Below are positions 8,167 through 16,604 of a stretch of 48,803 nt of DNA, in pieces (the first letter of the stretch is position 1; each line of letters begins with the position of its first letter). The notes beneath the pieces were generated by a model. It saw only the letters and a list, made by a program, of their open reading frames with translations, did no database searches and was not told the DNA's origin. The DNA is from an uncultured Alphaproteobacteria bacterium (GTDB taxonomy: Bacteria; Pseudomonadota; Alphaproteobacteria; Puniceispirillales; Marisalimonadaceae): NCBI GenBank assembly GCA_937142855.1, contig CAKZQZ010000004.1, positions 1 through 48,803 of the forward strand, read 5' to 3'. The translations under genes were made by a program, and so were the position numbers.

Positions 8167-8954
8167 TGAGTGATAACTTAAAAATAACAGTTCTTGGAAC
8201 AGGGACATCAGTGGGCATACCTGCCTTAGGAAAATTGGGATGGGGTAAATGTGATCCCTTAAACCCCAAAAATAAAAGGCAAAGATGCGCATTATTGGTA
8301 CAAAATGAAGATACAAATATATTAATTGACGCTGGCCCTGATATAAAGAACCAATTAATTGAACATAATATCCAAAAATTAGATGCTGTATTCATAACTC
8401 ACCAACATTCTGATCATATTTCTGGTTTAGACGAACTCAGGCCTTTTTATTTTTACAATAAAGAAAAAATCAAAATATATACAAATAAAGAAACATCTTA
8501 TTTTTTATTAGAACGCTTCAATTATTTATTTAACAAATCATCTTCTAGCCAATCATATTTTAAACCACCACTTGAGATGCATATAATTGATTATTTTGAA
8601 GAATTAATTATTAACAATGTCTCCATTAATACAATTAAACAAAATCATGGCGTAATAGACACGCTTGGATTTATTTTTAATAATCAATTGGCTTATTGTA
8701 CTGATGTGGTTGATTTTCCTAAAAAGAGTTTTGATAAATTAAATAATTTAAAAGTATTAATTATTACTGGCTTAAGAGAAACACCGCATATGGCTCACGC
8801 ACACTTTGATTTATCTTTTGAATGGATATCAAATCTCAAACCTGAGATTGCTTACCTTACACATTTAAGTCCTGAGTCAGATCATGATGCTGTTACTAAT
8901 TTATGTCCACCAGGTGTTTTACCAGCATATGATGGTTTAGTTATTAATATTTAA
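8166..8954 (+). CDS. MBL-fold metallo-hydrolase (PhnP-like)
   Basis: This metallo-beta-lactamase-fold hydrolase carries the zinc motif T-H79-Q-H81-S-D83-H84 (ITHQHSDHISGLDELR), a further AHAHFDLS histidine segment and a C-terminal LTHLSPESDHD. The opening LGTGTSVGIPALG and the GWGKCDP segment match the PhnP-like cyclic phosphodiesterase group. In alphaproteobacteria the gene directly after tatD is frequently this protein, but its substrate there is not established, so I do not assign phnP. No carbon-phosphorus lyase genes are present here. It overlaps tatD by one base and closes the housekeeping operon. Confidence 0.88.
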   Translation: MSDNLKITVLGTGTSVGIPALGKLGWGKCDPLNPKNKRQRCALLVQNEDTNILIDAGPDIKNQLIEHNIQKLDAVFITHQHSDHISGLDELRPFYFYNKEKIKIYTNKETSYFLLERFNYLFNKSSSSQSYFKPPLEMHIIDYFEELIINNVSINTIKQNHGVIDTLGFIFNNQLAYCTDVVDFPKKSFDKLNNLKVLIITGLRETPHMAHAHFDLSFEWISNLKPEIAYLTHLSPESDHDAVTNLCPPGVLPAYDGLVINI

Positions 8955-9045
8955 TACATAATATATATTATGCGACAAACATATAAATAATATATAATTA
9001 ACAATATGATACCCTACCCAAGGATCACATATAAAAAGATAATAA

Positions 9046-9225
9046 CTATAGTTGTTTTTTATATTTATTAAAATGAAATGAAAATTCTTTAAATAATTGA
9101 GGATTAGTTTTTATTTCATTAACCATATGATCATTTGACCAGTATACAGATGAGGCCATTCTACTAACAATAAACCTTCCTATTGGTGAATATATAGTCT
9201 TATGTACATCAATTATGTTATCCAT
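9046..9225 (-). CDS. Small protein of unknown function (59 aa)
   Basis: A short open frame of 59 codons starts at ATG (9225) and ends at TAG (9046). A purine-rich AAAGGA lies about 11 bases upstream of the start. The composition looks like real protein rather than random AT-rich translation: it has GRFIVSRMASSVYWSNDHM with two tryptophan/tyrosine positions and a Lys/Phe-rich amphipathic tail (KEFSFHFNKYKKQL). There is no signal peptide or transmembrane segment. I do not recognise the family. It is transcribed away from the amidohydrolase gene and towards the MBL gene. Whether it is expressed is unproven. Confidence 0.45.
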   Translation of the reverse strand: MDNIIDVHKTIYSPIGRFIVSRMASSVYWSNDHMVNEIKTNPQLFKEFSFHFNKYKKQL

Positions 9226-9322
9226 ATTTAAAATAATCCTTTTAGATGTTTAATTTATATATATTATATAAGAAAATATTAAAATTTTATTACAATTCAC
9301 TGATATAATGTATTAAATCATA

Positions 9323-9351
9323 TTGAATTGTTAACATATTGTAATTATTAT
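9323..9351 (+). promoter_or_regulatory. Likely sigma70-type promoter of the amidohydrolase gene
   Basis: TTGAAT at 9323-9328 and TATTAT at 9346-9351 are separated by exactly 17 bases and lie 38 bases before the ATG at 9390. They match the -35 and -10 consensus with two and one mismatches. In a region this AT-rich the match could be fortuitous, but the spacing and position are right. Confidence 0.45.
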
Positions 9352-9389
9352 ATTTTTTATTTAAAATTTTTGTAATATGGAGTGTATAC

Positions 9390-10457
9390 ATGACTATTAA
9401 ACCTTATGGATCAACTTCAGGAAGATCTCATGGTGAACCTGGCTACAAAACAAGGCCAAAATCAAAAACTGTTGATGCTCACTGCCATCTTCACGTCCAA
9501 GAAGCAGCTGATATGGTTCAAGGTTTATTTGATCAACAAGATATTCCTGCATTTAGACACGCAAATCAAATAACAACAAATCAAAATATCCAACAAATTA
9601 AAGACAGATTCATGGATCTTACAAATGTTGAAACGAGATTAAAGAAAATGGACTCGCAAGGTATTGATACACAAGTCCTTATTCCTGTTCCCTTTCAACA
9701 TTATTGTAATGTAAAAAGTCAGGTAGCTTTCAAAGCAATTGAAACTATTAATAATAAACTATCTGAAACAGCAAACAACCGTAAAGACAGGTTTGTAGCT
9801 TTAGGTACATTACCAATGCAGAATGGTGACGTTGCAGTAAAAGAAATGGAAAGATGTGTAAATGACCTTGATATTAGAGGTTTTCAAATTATTACATTCC
9901 AAGATGGCAAAGAGCTGTCACACCCTTCATATGACGGAATTTGGGAAACGGCTACAAAGTTAGATGTGCCAATTTTTCTTCATCCTAATGGTTATCCAGA
10001 AGGTGATAGATTAAAAGATCATTATTTTATTAATATCATTGGTAATCCAATGGATACCACAGCAGCACTGCATCACTTAATTTTTGATGGAACAATGGAA
10101 AAAAATCCAAATTTAAAAATCTTTGTTGCCCATGGAGGAGGATATCTCCCAGCATATTCTGCTAGAATTGATCATGCATGGGGCGCAAGGCCCGATTGCA
10201 GAGGCAATAATCTTAAACACAAACCGTCTGATTACCTCAAAAGAATGTATTTTGATACTGTAGTTTTCTCATTTGATCAGCTAAAGTACCTTATTGATAA
10301 ATATGGCGCTGATCATATTGTTATGGGAACAGATTATCCATACGACATGGCAGAAGATGACCCTATAGAACATGTTATGGGCACCGAAGGTTTATCTAGT
10401 GATCAAATTGAAATGATAACTGGAGGTAATGCTTGCTCCCTATTCAAAATAAAATAA
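9390..10457 (+). CDS. Amidohydrolase family protein, ACMSD/decarboxylase-like
   Basis: This TIM-barrel metalloenzyme belongs to the amidohydrolase_2 group that includes aminocarboxymuconate-semialdehyde decarboxylase and gamma-resorcylate decarboxylase. Visible metal ligands are H31-C-H33 (VDAHCHLHV), the FLHPNGYPEG histidine, VAHGGGYLPAYSAR and the aspartate in MGTDYPYDMAEDDP. The segment RIDHAWGARPDC is typical of the ACMSD-like branch, whose members decarboxylate or hydrolyse ring-cleavage products. It starts at ATG with GGAG 8 bases upstream. It is followed 10 bases later by a TRAP binding-protein homologue, with which it probably forms a transcript. Whether it decarboxylates or hydrolyses, and on what, is not known. 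Confidence 0.85.
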   Translation: MTIKPYGSTSGRSHGEPGYKTRPKSKTVDAHCHLHVQEAADMVQGLFDQQDIPAFRHANQITTNQNIQQIKDRFMDLTNVETRLKKMDSQGIDTQVLIPVPFQHYCNVKSQVAFKAIETINNKLSETANNRKDRFVALGTLPMQNGDVAVKEMERCVNDLDIRGFQIITFQDGKELSHPSYDGIWETATKLDVPIFLHPNGYPEGDRLKDHYFINIIGNPMDTTAALHHLIFDGTMEKNPNLKIFVAHGGGYLPAYSARIDHAWGARPDCRGNNLKHKPSDYLKRMYFDTVVFSFDQLKYLIDKYGADHIVMGTDYPYDMAEDDPIEHVMGTEGLSSDQIEMITGGNACSLFKIK

Positions 10458-10467
10458 GACTTTCATT

Positions 10468-11370
10468 TTGAAAGACAAACTAATTATTGGTGGTTACCAA
10501 GGATCTAATTCATTACACACCAAATCTATTGAATATTTTATCAATGATATAAATGGTAATTTTGATATAGATTTTACCATGGACATTACAAATAAAGGAG
10601 AAAAAGCCTCCAGTTTGATTTCAAAAACACAAAAAGAAGAGCTACATATTTCATATTTGTTATCAAGCTATTTTGAAAAAATATTGCCTGAGATTAAAAT
10701 TTTAGATTTGCCCTATTTTTTTAATAATAGAAGCCAAGCTTATGAATTATTAAAATTTGATTTCTTTGATTATATTGATAATAAATTAAAAGATAAAAAC
10801 TTAAAACTATTAGGTTTTTGGGACAACGGAATTAGACATATCAGCTCTAAAGTAAGATTAATAAAATCACTATCTGATTGCGAAGAGCAAATAATTAGAA
10901 CTACCCCTAGCCCGCTCCATATAGATATTTTTAAAAAACTAGGTTTTAAACCAAAGCCACTTGATGTCAGAGATTTTAAATTAGCAATAGAAAATGATGA
11001 AATTGATGCCCAAGAGAACCCTTTAACTAACTATTGGAATTTTGGCGTTTATAAAAAACAAAAATTTGTTACCTTGACTTCACATATTTTTGGATTTTGT
11101 TTATTTGTAATCAATTATAGTTATTTTGACAAACTCTCTGATTTACAAAAAGAATTTGTGATTAATAAATCTAATAAAGTTACTGAATTTCAAAGACAAT
11201 TAGCTGTCCTAGAAGATGCAAACCTGCTTAAAGAAATGAAATTGGCAAACATAAAAGTTGAAAAAATAGATGAAGAAAATTTAATTGAATTTAAAAATAT
11301 AACTCAAACTTTCCATCAAGATTACTTTAAAAATTTTCCTCATATGCAAAGATATATTTCAACCTCTTGA
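10468..11370 (+). CDS. TRAP-type solute-binding protein (DctP family) lacking a signal peptide
   Basis: The 300-residue protein aligns by eye with the whole mature part of DctP-type binding proteins. It has PYFFNNRSQAYELL, LGFWDNGIRHIS, RTTPSPLHIDIFKKLG, the DAQENPLTNYWNFGVY ligand-loop block and LTSHIFGFCLFV. The start appears to be TTG (10468) with no obvious ribosome binding site, and the mature fold begins at residue 4 (KLIIGGYQGS). There is no hydrophobic leader, and only 10 bases separate it from the preceding gene, so no signal sequence can be hidden upstream. It should therefore stay in the cytoplasm. No permease genes adjoin it. It may sense or carry a ligand, or be a decaying paralogue, although the frame is intact. 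Confidence 0.82.
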   Translation: MKDKLIIGGYQGSNSLHTKSIEYFINDINGNFDIDFTMDITNKGEKASSLISKTQKEELHISYLLSSYFEKILPEIKILDLPYFFNNRSQAYELLKFDFFDYIDNKLKDKNLKLLGFWDNGIRHISSKVRLIKSLSDCEEQIIRTTPSPLHIDIFKKLGFKPKPLDVRDFKLAIENDEIDAQENPLTNYWNFGVYKKQKFVTLTSHIFGFCLFVINYSYFDKLSDLQKEFVINKSNKVTEFQRQLAVLEDANLLKEMKLANIKVEKIDEENLIEFKNITQTFHQDYFKNFPHMQRYISTS

Positions 11371-11372
11371 TA

Positions 11373-13073
11373 TTATTTAACAGGCCTTAAAAAATCAAAG
11401 TCCGCTCCTTTATCTGCTTGAAGAACGCTTTCATGGAAGATTTTACTATAACCCCTTCTTTTAACATCTGTATTAAGCTTTTTATTCTTCTTTCTTTTAT
11501 TTATTTCTTCATCAGATAATTTTAGTTCAAGTAATCTATTTTTAACATCTAGCTTAATAATATCACCACTTTCTACAATACCTAACGTGCCGCCTGCTGC
11601 AGCTTCAGGACATACGTGCAAAACAATAGTTCCTGCGGCAGTACCACTCATCCTGCCGTCTGATATTCTCACCATATCTTTTACACCTTGCCTCGCTAAT
11701 TTTTTAGGGATAGGTATCAAGCCTGCCTCTGGCATACCTGGCGCACCAATAGGGCCTATGTTTCTAAGGAGAAGAATGCTATCTTTAGTAACATTTAAAT
11801 CTTCACTATCAATTCTATTTGCCAAATCCTCAAGGTTTTCAAAAACCTCAACAACCCCCTCATGTGTCAACAAATTTGCACTTGCTGCTGATTGTTTGAT
11901 TATAGCACTTCCTGGGGCTAGATTACCCTTTAAAACAGCAATGCTACCTTTATCAAAAATAGGATCATTAGCCATTCTCACGACTTCTTGCTTCCAATCG
12001 TAACTATAATTTTTAATGATATCGCCGAGACACTCTCCAGTAACTGTAACAGCATCTAAATAGAGATACTCTTTTAATTCATTTAAAATTCTTGGCAGCC
12101 CCCCTGATTTAAACAAATCTTCCATATAGCCAGCACCAGAAGGTTTTAAGTCAACGATCATAGGAATATCTTTTGTCATATCATCAAACTCTTTGAGATC
12201 AATTTCAATTCCTAATCTGCCAGCCATAGCTGTTAAATGGACTATACCATTTGTCGAACCACCAATTGCTGACAACACAATTAAAGCATTTTTAAAATTT
12301 TTAATTGTTAAAAATTTATTTGGATTTAACGACTTATTTGCAATATCTACTGCAACTTTACCAGTTTCTTCTGCTATTCTTCTTCGCTCAGCAGAAACTG
12401 CTGGTGCTGATGCTCCATTTGGCACCATCATTCCAAGGGCCTCAGTAATTAATGCCATAGTACTAGCAGTGCCCATAACGCCACATGTGCCAACTGTTGG
12501 AACTAGTTGGTTGTTAACCTCATTTATTTCTTGAAGGTCAATTTCATCAGCCCTAAATTTTGCCCAATATCCTCTACAATCAGTGCAGGCCCCTACCCTT
12601 TCACCTCTATGTGATCCAGTAAGCATCGGCCCAGTCACAAGCTGTACACATGGAATGTTGGCACTAAATGCACCCATTAATTGAGCAGGAACTGTTTTAT
12701 CACAACCACCTATCAAGACGCATGCATCCATTGGTTGAGCTTTCATCATTTCTTCTGTATCAATTGACATGAGATTCCTTAAATACATAGAAGTTGGATA
12801 AGAGAAGGACTCATGAATACTTATTGTGGGAAACTCAAGAGGTATCGCCCCAGAAGATAAAATACCTGCCTTTACACTTTTTATTAAATCCGGGACATTT
12901 CCATGGCAAGGATTGTAATCACTATAAGTGTTTGTAATACCTATAATAGGTTTGTTAAGCATTTCTTCTGAGTAACCCATACCTTTTATAAAAGCTTTAC
13001 GTAAAAATATGGAAAACTCACTGTCGCCATAATTAGTTAAATTTTTATACATTCCTGATTTTTTTTTGCTCAT
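11373..13073 (-). CDS. IlvD/Edd-family dehydratase, probably a sugar-acid or other hydroxy-acid dehydratase
   Basis: This 566-residue Fe-S dehydratase removes water from a 2,3-dihydroxy acid to give a 2-keto acid. Cluster cysteines are C56 (NPCHGNVPDL), C124 (GGCDKTVPAQ) and C197 (VGTCGVMGTAST). The C-terminal ISDGRMSGTAAGTIVLHVCPEAAAGG block is also conserved. The CTDCRGYWAKFRADEI segment and the location in a catabolic cluster point to the arabonate/xylonate dehydratase-like branch rather than biosynthetic IlvD. That choice is inference, and no ilvB/N/C genes are nearby. It converges on the binding-protein gene, with only 2 bases between the stops, and lies downstream of the IorAB-like pair. 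Confidence 0.85.
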   Translation of the reverse strand: MSKKKSGMYKNLTNYGDSEFSIFLRKAFIKGMGYSEEMLNKPIIGITNTYSDYNPCHGNVPDLIKSVKAGILSSGAIPLEFPTISIHESFSYPTSMYLRNLMSIDTEEMMKAQPMDACVLIGGCDKTVPAQLMGAFSANIPCVQLVTGPMLTGSHRGERVGACTDCRGYWAKFRADEIDLQEINEVNNQLVPTVGTCGVMGTASTMALITEALGMMVPNGASAPAVSAERRRIAEETGKVAVDIANKSLNPNKFLTIKNFKNALIVLSAIGGSTNGIVHLTAMAGRLGIEIDLKEFDDMTKDIPMIVDLKPSGAGYMEDLFKSGGLPRILNELKEYLYLDAVTVTGECLGDIIKNYSYDWKQEVVRMANDPIFDKGSIAVLKGNLAPGSAIIKQSAASANLLTHEGVVEVFENLEDLANRIDSEDLNVTKDSILLLRNIGPIGAPGMPEAGLIPIPKKLARQGVKDMVRISDGRMSGTAAGTIVLHVCPEAAAGGTLGIVESGDIIKLDVKNRLLELKLSDEEINKRKKNKKLNTDVKRRGYSKIFHESVLQADKGADFDFLRPVK

Positions 13074-13118
13074 ATCACAAGTTCCAAAATAAAATTATTT
13101 ATTTAATTCACCAAAAAT

Positions 13119-15272
13119 CTAATTTAGTAAATCACTAGTTATATTCTCTTTAGTAAAGGGCATAGTTTTAATTCTTTGACCTAAAGCATCACGTAAGGCA
13201 TTTGATATTGCGCCCCCAGTTGGACCTGCAACTACTTCTCCAACTCCTAAGTAAGGGGAACCTTTTCTATCAATCACATTTGTGGTAAAAATAGGTATAT
13301 TATCAAAACCAATTATTTTATAACTATCCCAATCTTTTGAAATAATCTCCTTTGTATCAAAAAGTACTTCTTCATATAATGACCAACTAGCCGCTTGAAT
13401 AAACCCACCTTCTGCTTGGGCTTTTATTCCATCTTCATATGCAATCTCACCTGCATCAACTGTAATCCACGCATTAATTAATTTAATATCTAAATCATCA
13501 GAAATATTTAATTCAACACCAACAGCACAATATGCAGCTGAGTTTTTATATCTTGAAAAACCAATACCTCTATAATTATTTGGTTTTGCATGAGATTTTT
13601 TCATTGTATTTTCAAGATTTTCAAGAACTTCAATAGCTCGTTCATCATCTAAATGATTTTTTCTTATTTTAAATGGATCAATGTTTTTTGCAAAAGCAAG
13701 ATCATTTAAAAAGCTCTCGGATGAAGTTATATTAGCAAAAGCACCTAAAGTTCTTAATGCCGAAGTTCTAAGCGGCAAATCGTGTACTAAATTTTTAACT
13801 AACCTAGTTTTTGAAAAATTATATAGAGGGTCTAAGTTTCTATGAATACCCATATGAGCAGATGTTTTAGGTTTAGATCTTATTTTGGTAAAATCATTAT
13901 TTAAAAATTTGAAACTGGTGAAATTATATAATTCCTCATTTGATGGCCTTGATAAATATGTGTCAGAAAAAGCTTCGTTTGACCAGTATACAATTTGTCC
14001 ATTATCATTAATAGCGCCAAAAAGTTTATTAATAGATGCACTTCCATAAGGTTCCCAACAATGCTCATCTTCTCGTGTCCATTTCAATAATATATGAAAA
14101 TCTGGATAGGCTTTTGATAACACAGATGCTTCAAATGCAACATCATCTGCACCATTATGTCCATAACAACCTGAACCAGGCATAAACTTTATGGTAACCT
14201 TGCTTGTGTCTATATTGAAATAACTGCTCAAAGATTGTTTTAATGCAAAGTTTGATTGGCTATGAGAATAAACTGTAAATTTGTTATTAGAGTATATTGA
14301 ACAACTTGCAGAAGGACCTATTGGGCCATGCATTAAGTAATTTTTTCTGAATTCAGAAGATAACGTTACTATATTCTCTTGATCAAACGATTGTATTTCA
14401 GGAATTTTTTCATTAAAAGCTTCTCCACCAGGTTTCACTATCAAGCTCTCTTTTTCATTAGTATTTAGAGAATTAAACACATTATCATTTGATAATTTTC
14501 TATTTTCATTCCAAACAATTTGATTTTTTGCAAGCTCTGAAAATTTAACTGCTAAAAATTCATCTGGAGATAAAATTGCTATGAAAGATCCTTTCACAAA
14601 AAGATTAATATTATTCTCAATAAGTCTTTTCTTAAAATCTTCATTTATTTTAACCAATTCACAATTATATGAATGAGGTCTTACTATTCTTGCATGCAAC
14701 ATGTTTGGAAAATTAATATCATGAACATATTTGTATTTTCCGGTAACTATTTCTTTTATATTTTTTAATTCAATTTTTTGATTGTTCGCATAAGTAATCT
14801 TTTTTAGGACTTCCTCATCAAATTGTTCAGGAATTATTGTATTTTTATAATCATCTGTTTCAGCGTAATCCCAGTATGAAATAGATTTATTAGAATTTTT
14901 ATCCTTAATAACACCATTTTCAAACTGAATGTCTTCATTATTAATATTCAGATGATTTAAAGCATAATTAATAAAATTTGTTTTAAGGGTTATTGAGGCA
15001 GCTTTAATTGCTGATCCTGAGTTGGCCACAGATAGACTACTAGCAGTTATTCCCTCATTAGGCGTAAAATCAGTGTCTAATCTAATAATTTCAACTTGGT
15101 CATAATTAATATTAACAATTTTAGAGGCAATTAATGCAAGCGTAGAACTAATATGTTGACCTATATCTACCTTGCCAGAATAAACTCTAATAGATCCAGT
15201 TTTACTAAAATCAAACCAATCTTGAAACTTGTTATATGATTTTATACTTGGGCCACTATCAAAATTGCTCAT
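13119..15272 (-). CDS. Molybdopterin-binding large subunit, IorB/nicotinate-dehydrogenase-B type
   Basis: This is the large subunit of a molybdenum hydroxylase that inserts water-derived oxygen into an N-heterocycle or aldehyde. Early motif VYSGKVDIGQHISSTLALIA matches the 'GKvEiGQG' block of isoquinoline 1-oxidoreductase beta and nicotinate dehydrogenase B. SGCYGHNGADDVAFEA and the C-terminal YLGVGEVVAGPTGGAISNAL carry pterin contacts and the catalytic glutamate (GVGE). At 717 residues it matches the two-subunit enzymes, which have no FAD subunit. There is no twin-arginine or Sec signal, so it should act in the cytoplasm. It lies 12 bases after the 2Fe-2S subunit. The substrate is unknown. 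Confidence 0.87.
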   Translation of the reverse strand: MSNFDSGPSIKSYNKFQDWFDFSKTGSIRVYSGKVDIGQHISSTLALIASKIVNINYDQVEIIRLDTDFTPNEGITASSLSVANSGSAIKAASITLKTNFINYALNHLNINNEDIQFENGVIKDKNSNKSISYWDYAETDDYKNTIIPEQFDEEVLKKITYANNQKIELKNIKEIVTGKYKYVHDINFPNMLHARIVRPHSYNCELVKINEDFKKRLIENNINLFVKGSFIAILSPDEFLAVKFSELAKNQIVWNENRKLSNDNVFNSLNTNEKESLIVKPGGEAFNEKIPEIQSFDQENIVTLSSEFRKNYLMHGPIGPSASCSIYSNNKFTVYSHSQSNFALKQSLSSYFNIDTSKVTIKFMPGSGCYGHNGADDVAFEASVLSKAYPDFHILLKWTREDEHCWEPYGSASINKLFGAINDNGQIVYWSNEAFSDTYLSRPSNEELYNFTSFKFLNNDFTKIRSKPKTSAHMGIHRNLDPLYNFSKTRLVKNLVHDLPLRTSALRTLGAFANITSSESFLNDLAFAKNIDPFKIRKNHLDDERAIEVLENLENTMKKSHAKPNNYRGIGFSRYKNSAAYCAVGVELNISDDLDIKLINAWITVDAGEIAYEDGIKAQAEGGFIQAASWSLYEEVLFDTKEIISKDWDSYKIIGFDNIPIFTTNVIDRKGSPYLGVGEVVAGPTGGAISNALRDALGQRIKTMPFTKENITSDLLN

Positions 15273-15284
15273 TATTTTATTTCT

Positions 15285-15749
15285 CTAATTTTCAATTAAA
15301 CTTTCTATTGCTTTTAAAACAACAGAATGAGAACCGCATCGGCATAAATGACCATCCAATGCATTTAAAATGTCTTCAGATGTGGGTTTGTTTTTCTTTT
15401 CTAAAAGTGAAGAAACAGTTATTATAATACCACTGGTACAATAACCGCATTGGGCAGCATTGAATTTTTTAAATGCTTCTTGAACGCTATTTAAACTTGT
15501 ATCTGTACCCAGACCTTCTATGGTAACTATTTCTTTGTTTTGACAATCAATAGCAGGCAAATTACAAGAAAGTTTTTTTTCTCCATCAATTATAACTGCG
15601 CAACTTCCACATTGCTCAAGGCCGCAACCTAATTTTGTTCCAGTAAGACCAAAATCATTCCTTAGAGCAAAAATAAGTGGCTTATCCTCAAATATATAAA
15701 TCTTTTTTGTTAAGCCGTTAACATTTAATTTACATTCAACTTTTGACAT
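15285..15749 (-). CDS. 2Fe-2S small subunit of the IorAB-type molybdenum hydroxylase
   Basis: It is the electron-transfer subunit partnering the large subunit immediately downstream. The N-terminal plant-ferredoxin-type cluster is held by C42, C47, C50 and C62 (GCGLEQCGSCAVII, KKLSC). The C-terminal helical domain carries the second cluster (CGYCTSG and LCRCGSH). I chose the ATG at 15749 rather than the TTG one codon earlier because AGGT sits 5-6 bases before it. The resulting 154 residues are typical for IorA/NicA-type subunits. Having only two subunits implies electrons pass to a cytochrome or other acceptor rather than through a FAD subunit to NAD; that is known of the family, not shown here. 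Confidence 0.9.
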   Translation of the reverse strand: MSKVECKLNVNGLTKKIYIFEDKPLIFALRNDFGLTGTKLGCGLEQCGSCAVIIDGEKKLSCNLPAIDCQNKEIVTIEGLGTDTSLNSVQEAFKKFNAAQCGYCTSGIIITVSSLLEKKNKPTSEDILNALDGHLCRCGSHSVVLKAIESLIEN

Positions 15750-15831
15750 CAAAAACCTAAATATTAATCTGGAGTATTATTGAAATTATATAAACCATTG
15801 TAATTATTTAATTTATTGTCAATGATTTTAA

Positions 15832-16596
15832 TCACCTTGCAGTCCAACCGCCATCGACAAGCATGCTTGAGCCAGTCATTAATGAAGAAGCTTCAGACGC
15901 CAAAAATACAAAAGGACCCATTAGATCAGTTACCTCACCTAATCTTCCTAAAGGGATCATTCCTATTGTTGCCTTTTTGAAATCTTCATCTTTTAGGAAT
16001 GGTTCGGTCATAGGGGTTTGAATAAAAGTAGGACAGACAGCGTTTACCCTTATGCCTTCAGGACCCAATTCAATTGCCAATGATTTTGTAAAACCCTCTA
16101 TTGCAAATTTACTAGAGCAATAAGTTGTCCTATTAGGACCACCTACATGACCCATTTGTGACGATACATTAATAATAGACCCCTTCAATTTATTATCTAA
16201 CATTTTTTGAACAACTAATTTTGTTAAACTTATAACTGACCTAACATTTAAGGACATTACATAGTCAAAATCCTCTATATTAGTATCTATTAATTTAGCT
16301 GGCCTATTGGTTCCAGCATTATTTATTAGAATGTCAAAAGGGTCACTATCATTTATAAAATCAGACACTGCATTCTCGTTATTTACATCTAACACTCTAT
16401 ATGAAGCTTTGTGACCTTGTTTATTTATATGATCTGTTAAATCTTTAAGTTCTTCTTCCGTTCTGGATACTAGAGTAACATTAGCACCAGATTCTGCTAA
16501 TGCTATGGACGCTCCCATCCCAATGCCCCTACCTGCGCCAGTAACTAAAGCTCTTTTTCTATCAAGCCTAAAACTTGGTAATTTTGGATAATTCAT
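15832..16596 (-). CDS. Short-chain dehydrogenase/reductase
   Basis: This classical SDR has the NAD(P) motif TGAGRGIG at 19-26, NNAG at 92-95, the catalytic serine pair at S145-S146, and Y159xxxK163 (TYCSSK). The reading frame is open 40 codons further upstream, but that stretch is antisense-like sequence inside the preceding dehydrogenase gene. The ATG at 16596 has AGGAG about 6 bases upstream, so I place the start there, giving 254 residues. It follows the HisD-like dehydrogenase by 8 bases, so the two are co-translated. They could act in sequence on one polyol-like substrate, as SDR and HisD-type enzymes do in sulfopropanediol breakdown; the substrate here is unproven. Confidence 0.92.
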   Translation of the reverse strand: MNYPKLPSFRLDRKRALVTGAGRGIGMGASIALAESGANVTLVSRTEEELKDLTDHINKQGHKASYRVLDVNNENAVSDFINDSDPFDILINNAGTNRPAKLIDTNIEDFDYVMSLNVRSVISLTKLVVQKMLDNKLKGSIINVSSQMGHVGGPNRTTYCSSKFAIEGFTKSLAIELGPEGIRVNAVCPTFIQTPMTEPFLKDEDFKKATIGMIPLGRLGEVTDLMGPFVFLASEASSLMTGSSMLVDGGWTAR

Positions 16597-16604
16597 GTTT
16601 GCTC

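Larger units (their letters stand above)
8955..9389. other. Long AT-rich spacer with promoter and one small ORF
   Basis: This 435-base gap separates the housekeeping operon from the catabolic region. It contains a 16-base perfect palindrome (CATAATATATATTATG, 8957-8972) just after the MBL gene, a likely 59-codon minus-strand gene (9046-9225) and a sigma70-like promoter (9323-9351) for the downstream amidohydrolase. I see no terminator with a GC stem. Confidence 0.6.

Noticed and set aside
8957-8972. The palindrome CATAATATATATTATG as a terminator
   Set aside because: The stem is almost entirely A-T and has no T tract, so it would be too weak; alternating AT sequence often forms such palindromes by chance.
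10458-10467. A frameshifted signal peptide for the TRAP binding protein
   Set aside because: Only 10 bases separate it from the amidohydrolase, so no leader of 20 or more residues can exist in any frame outside that gene.
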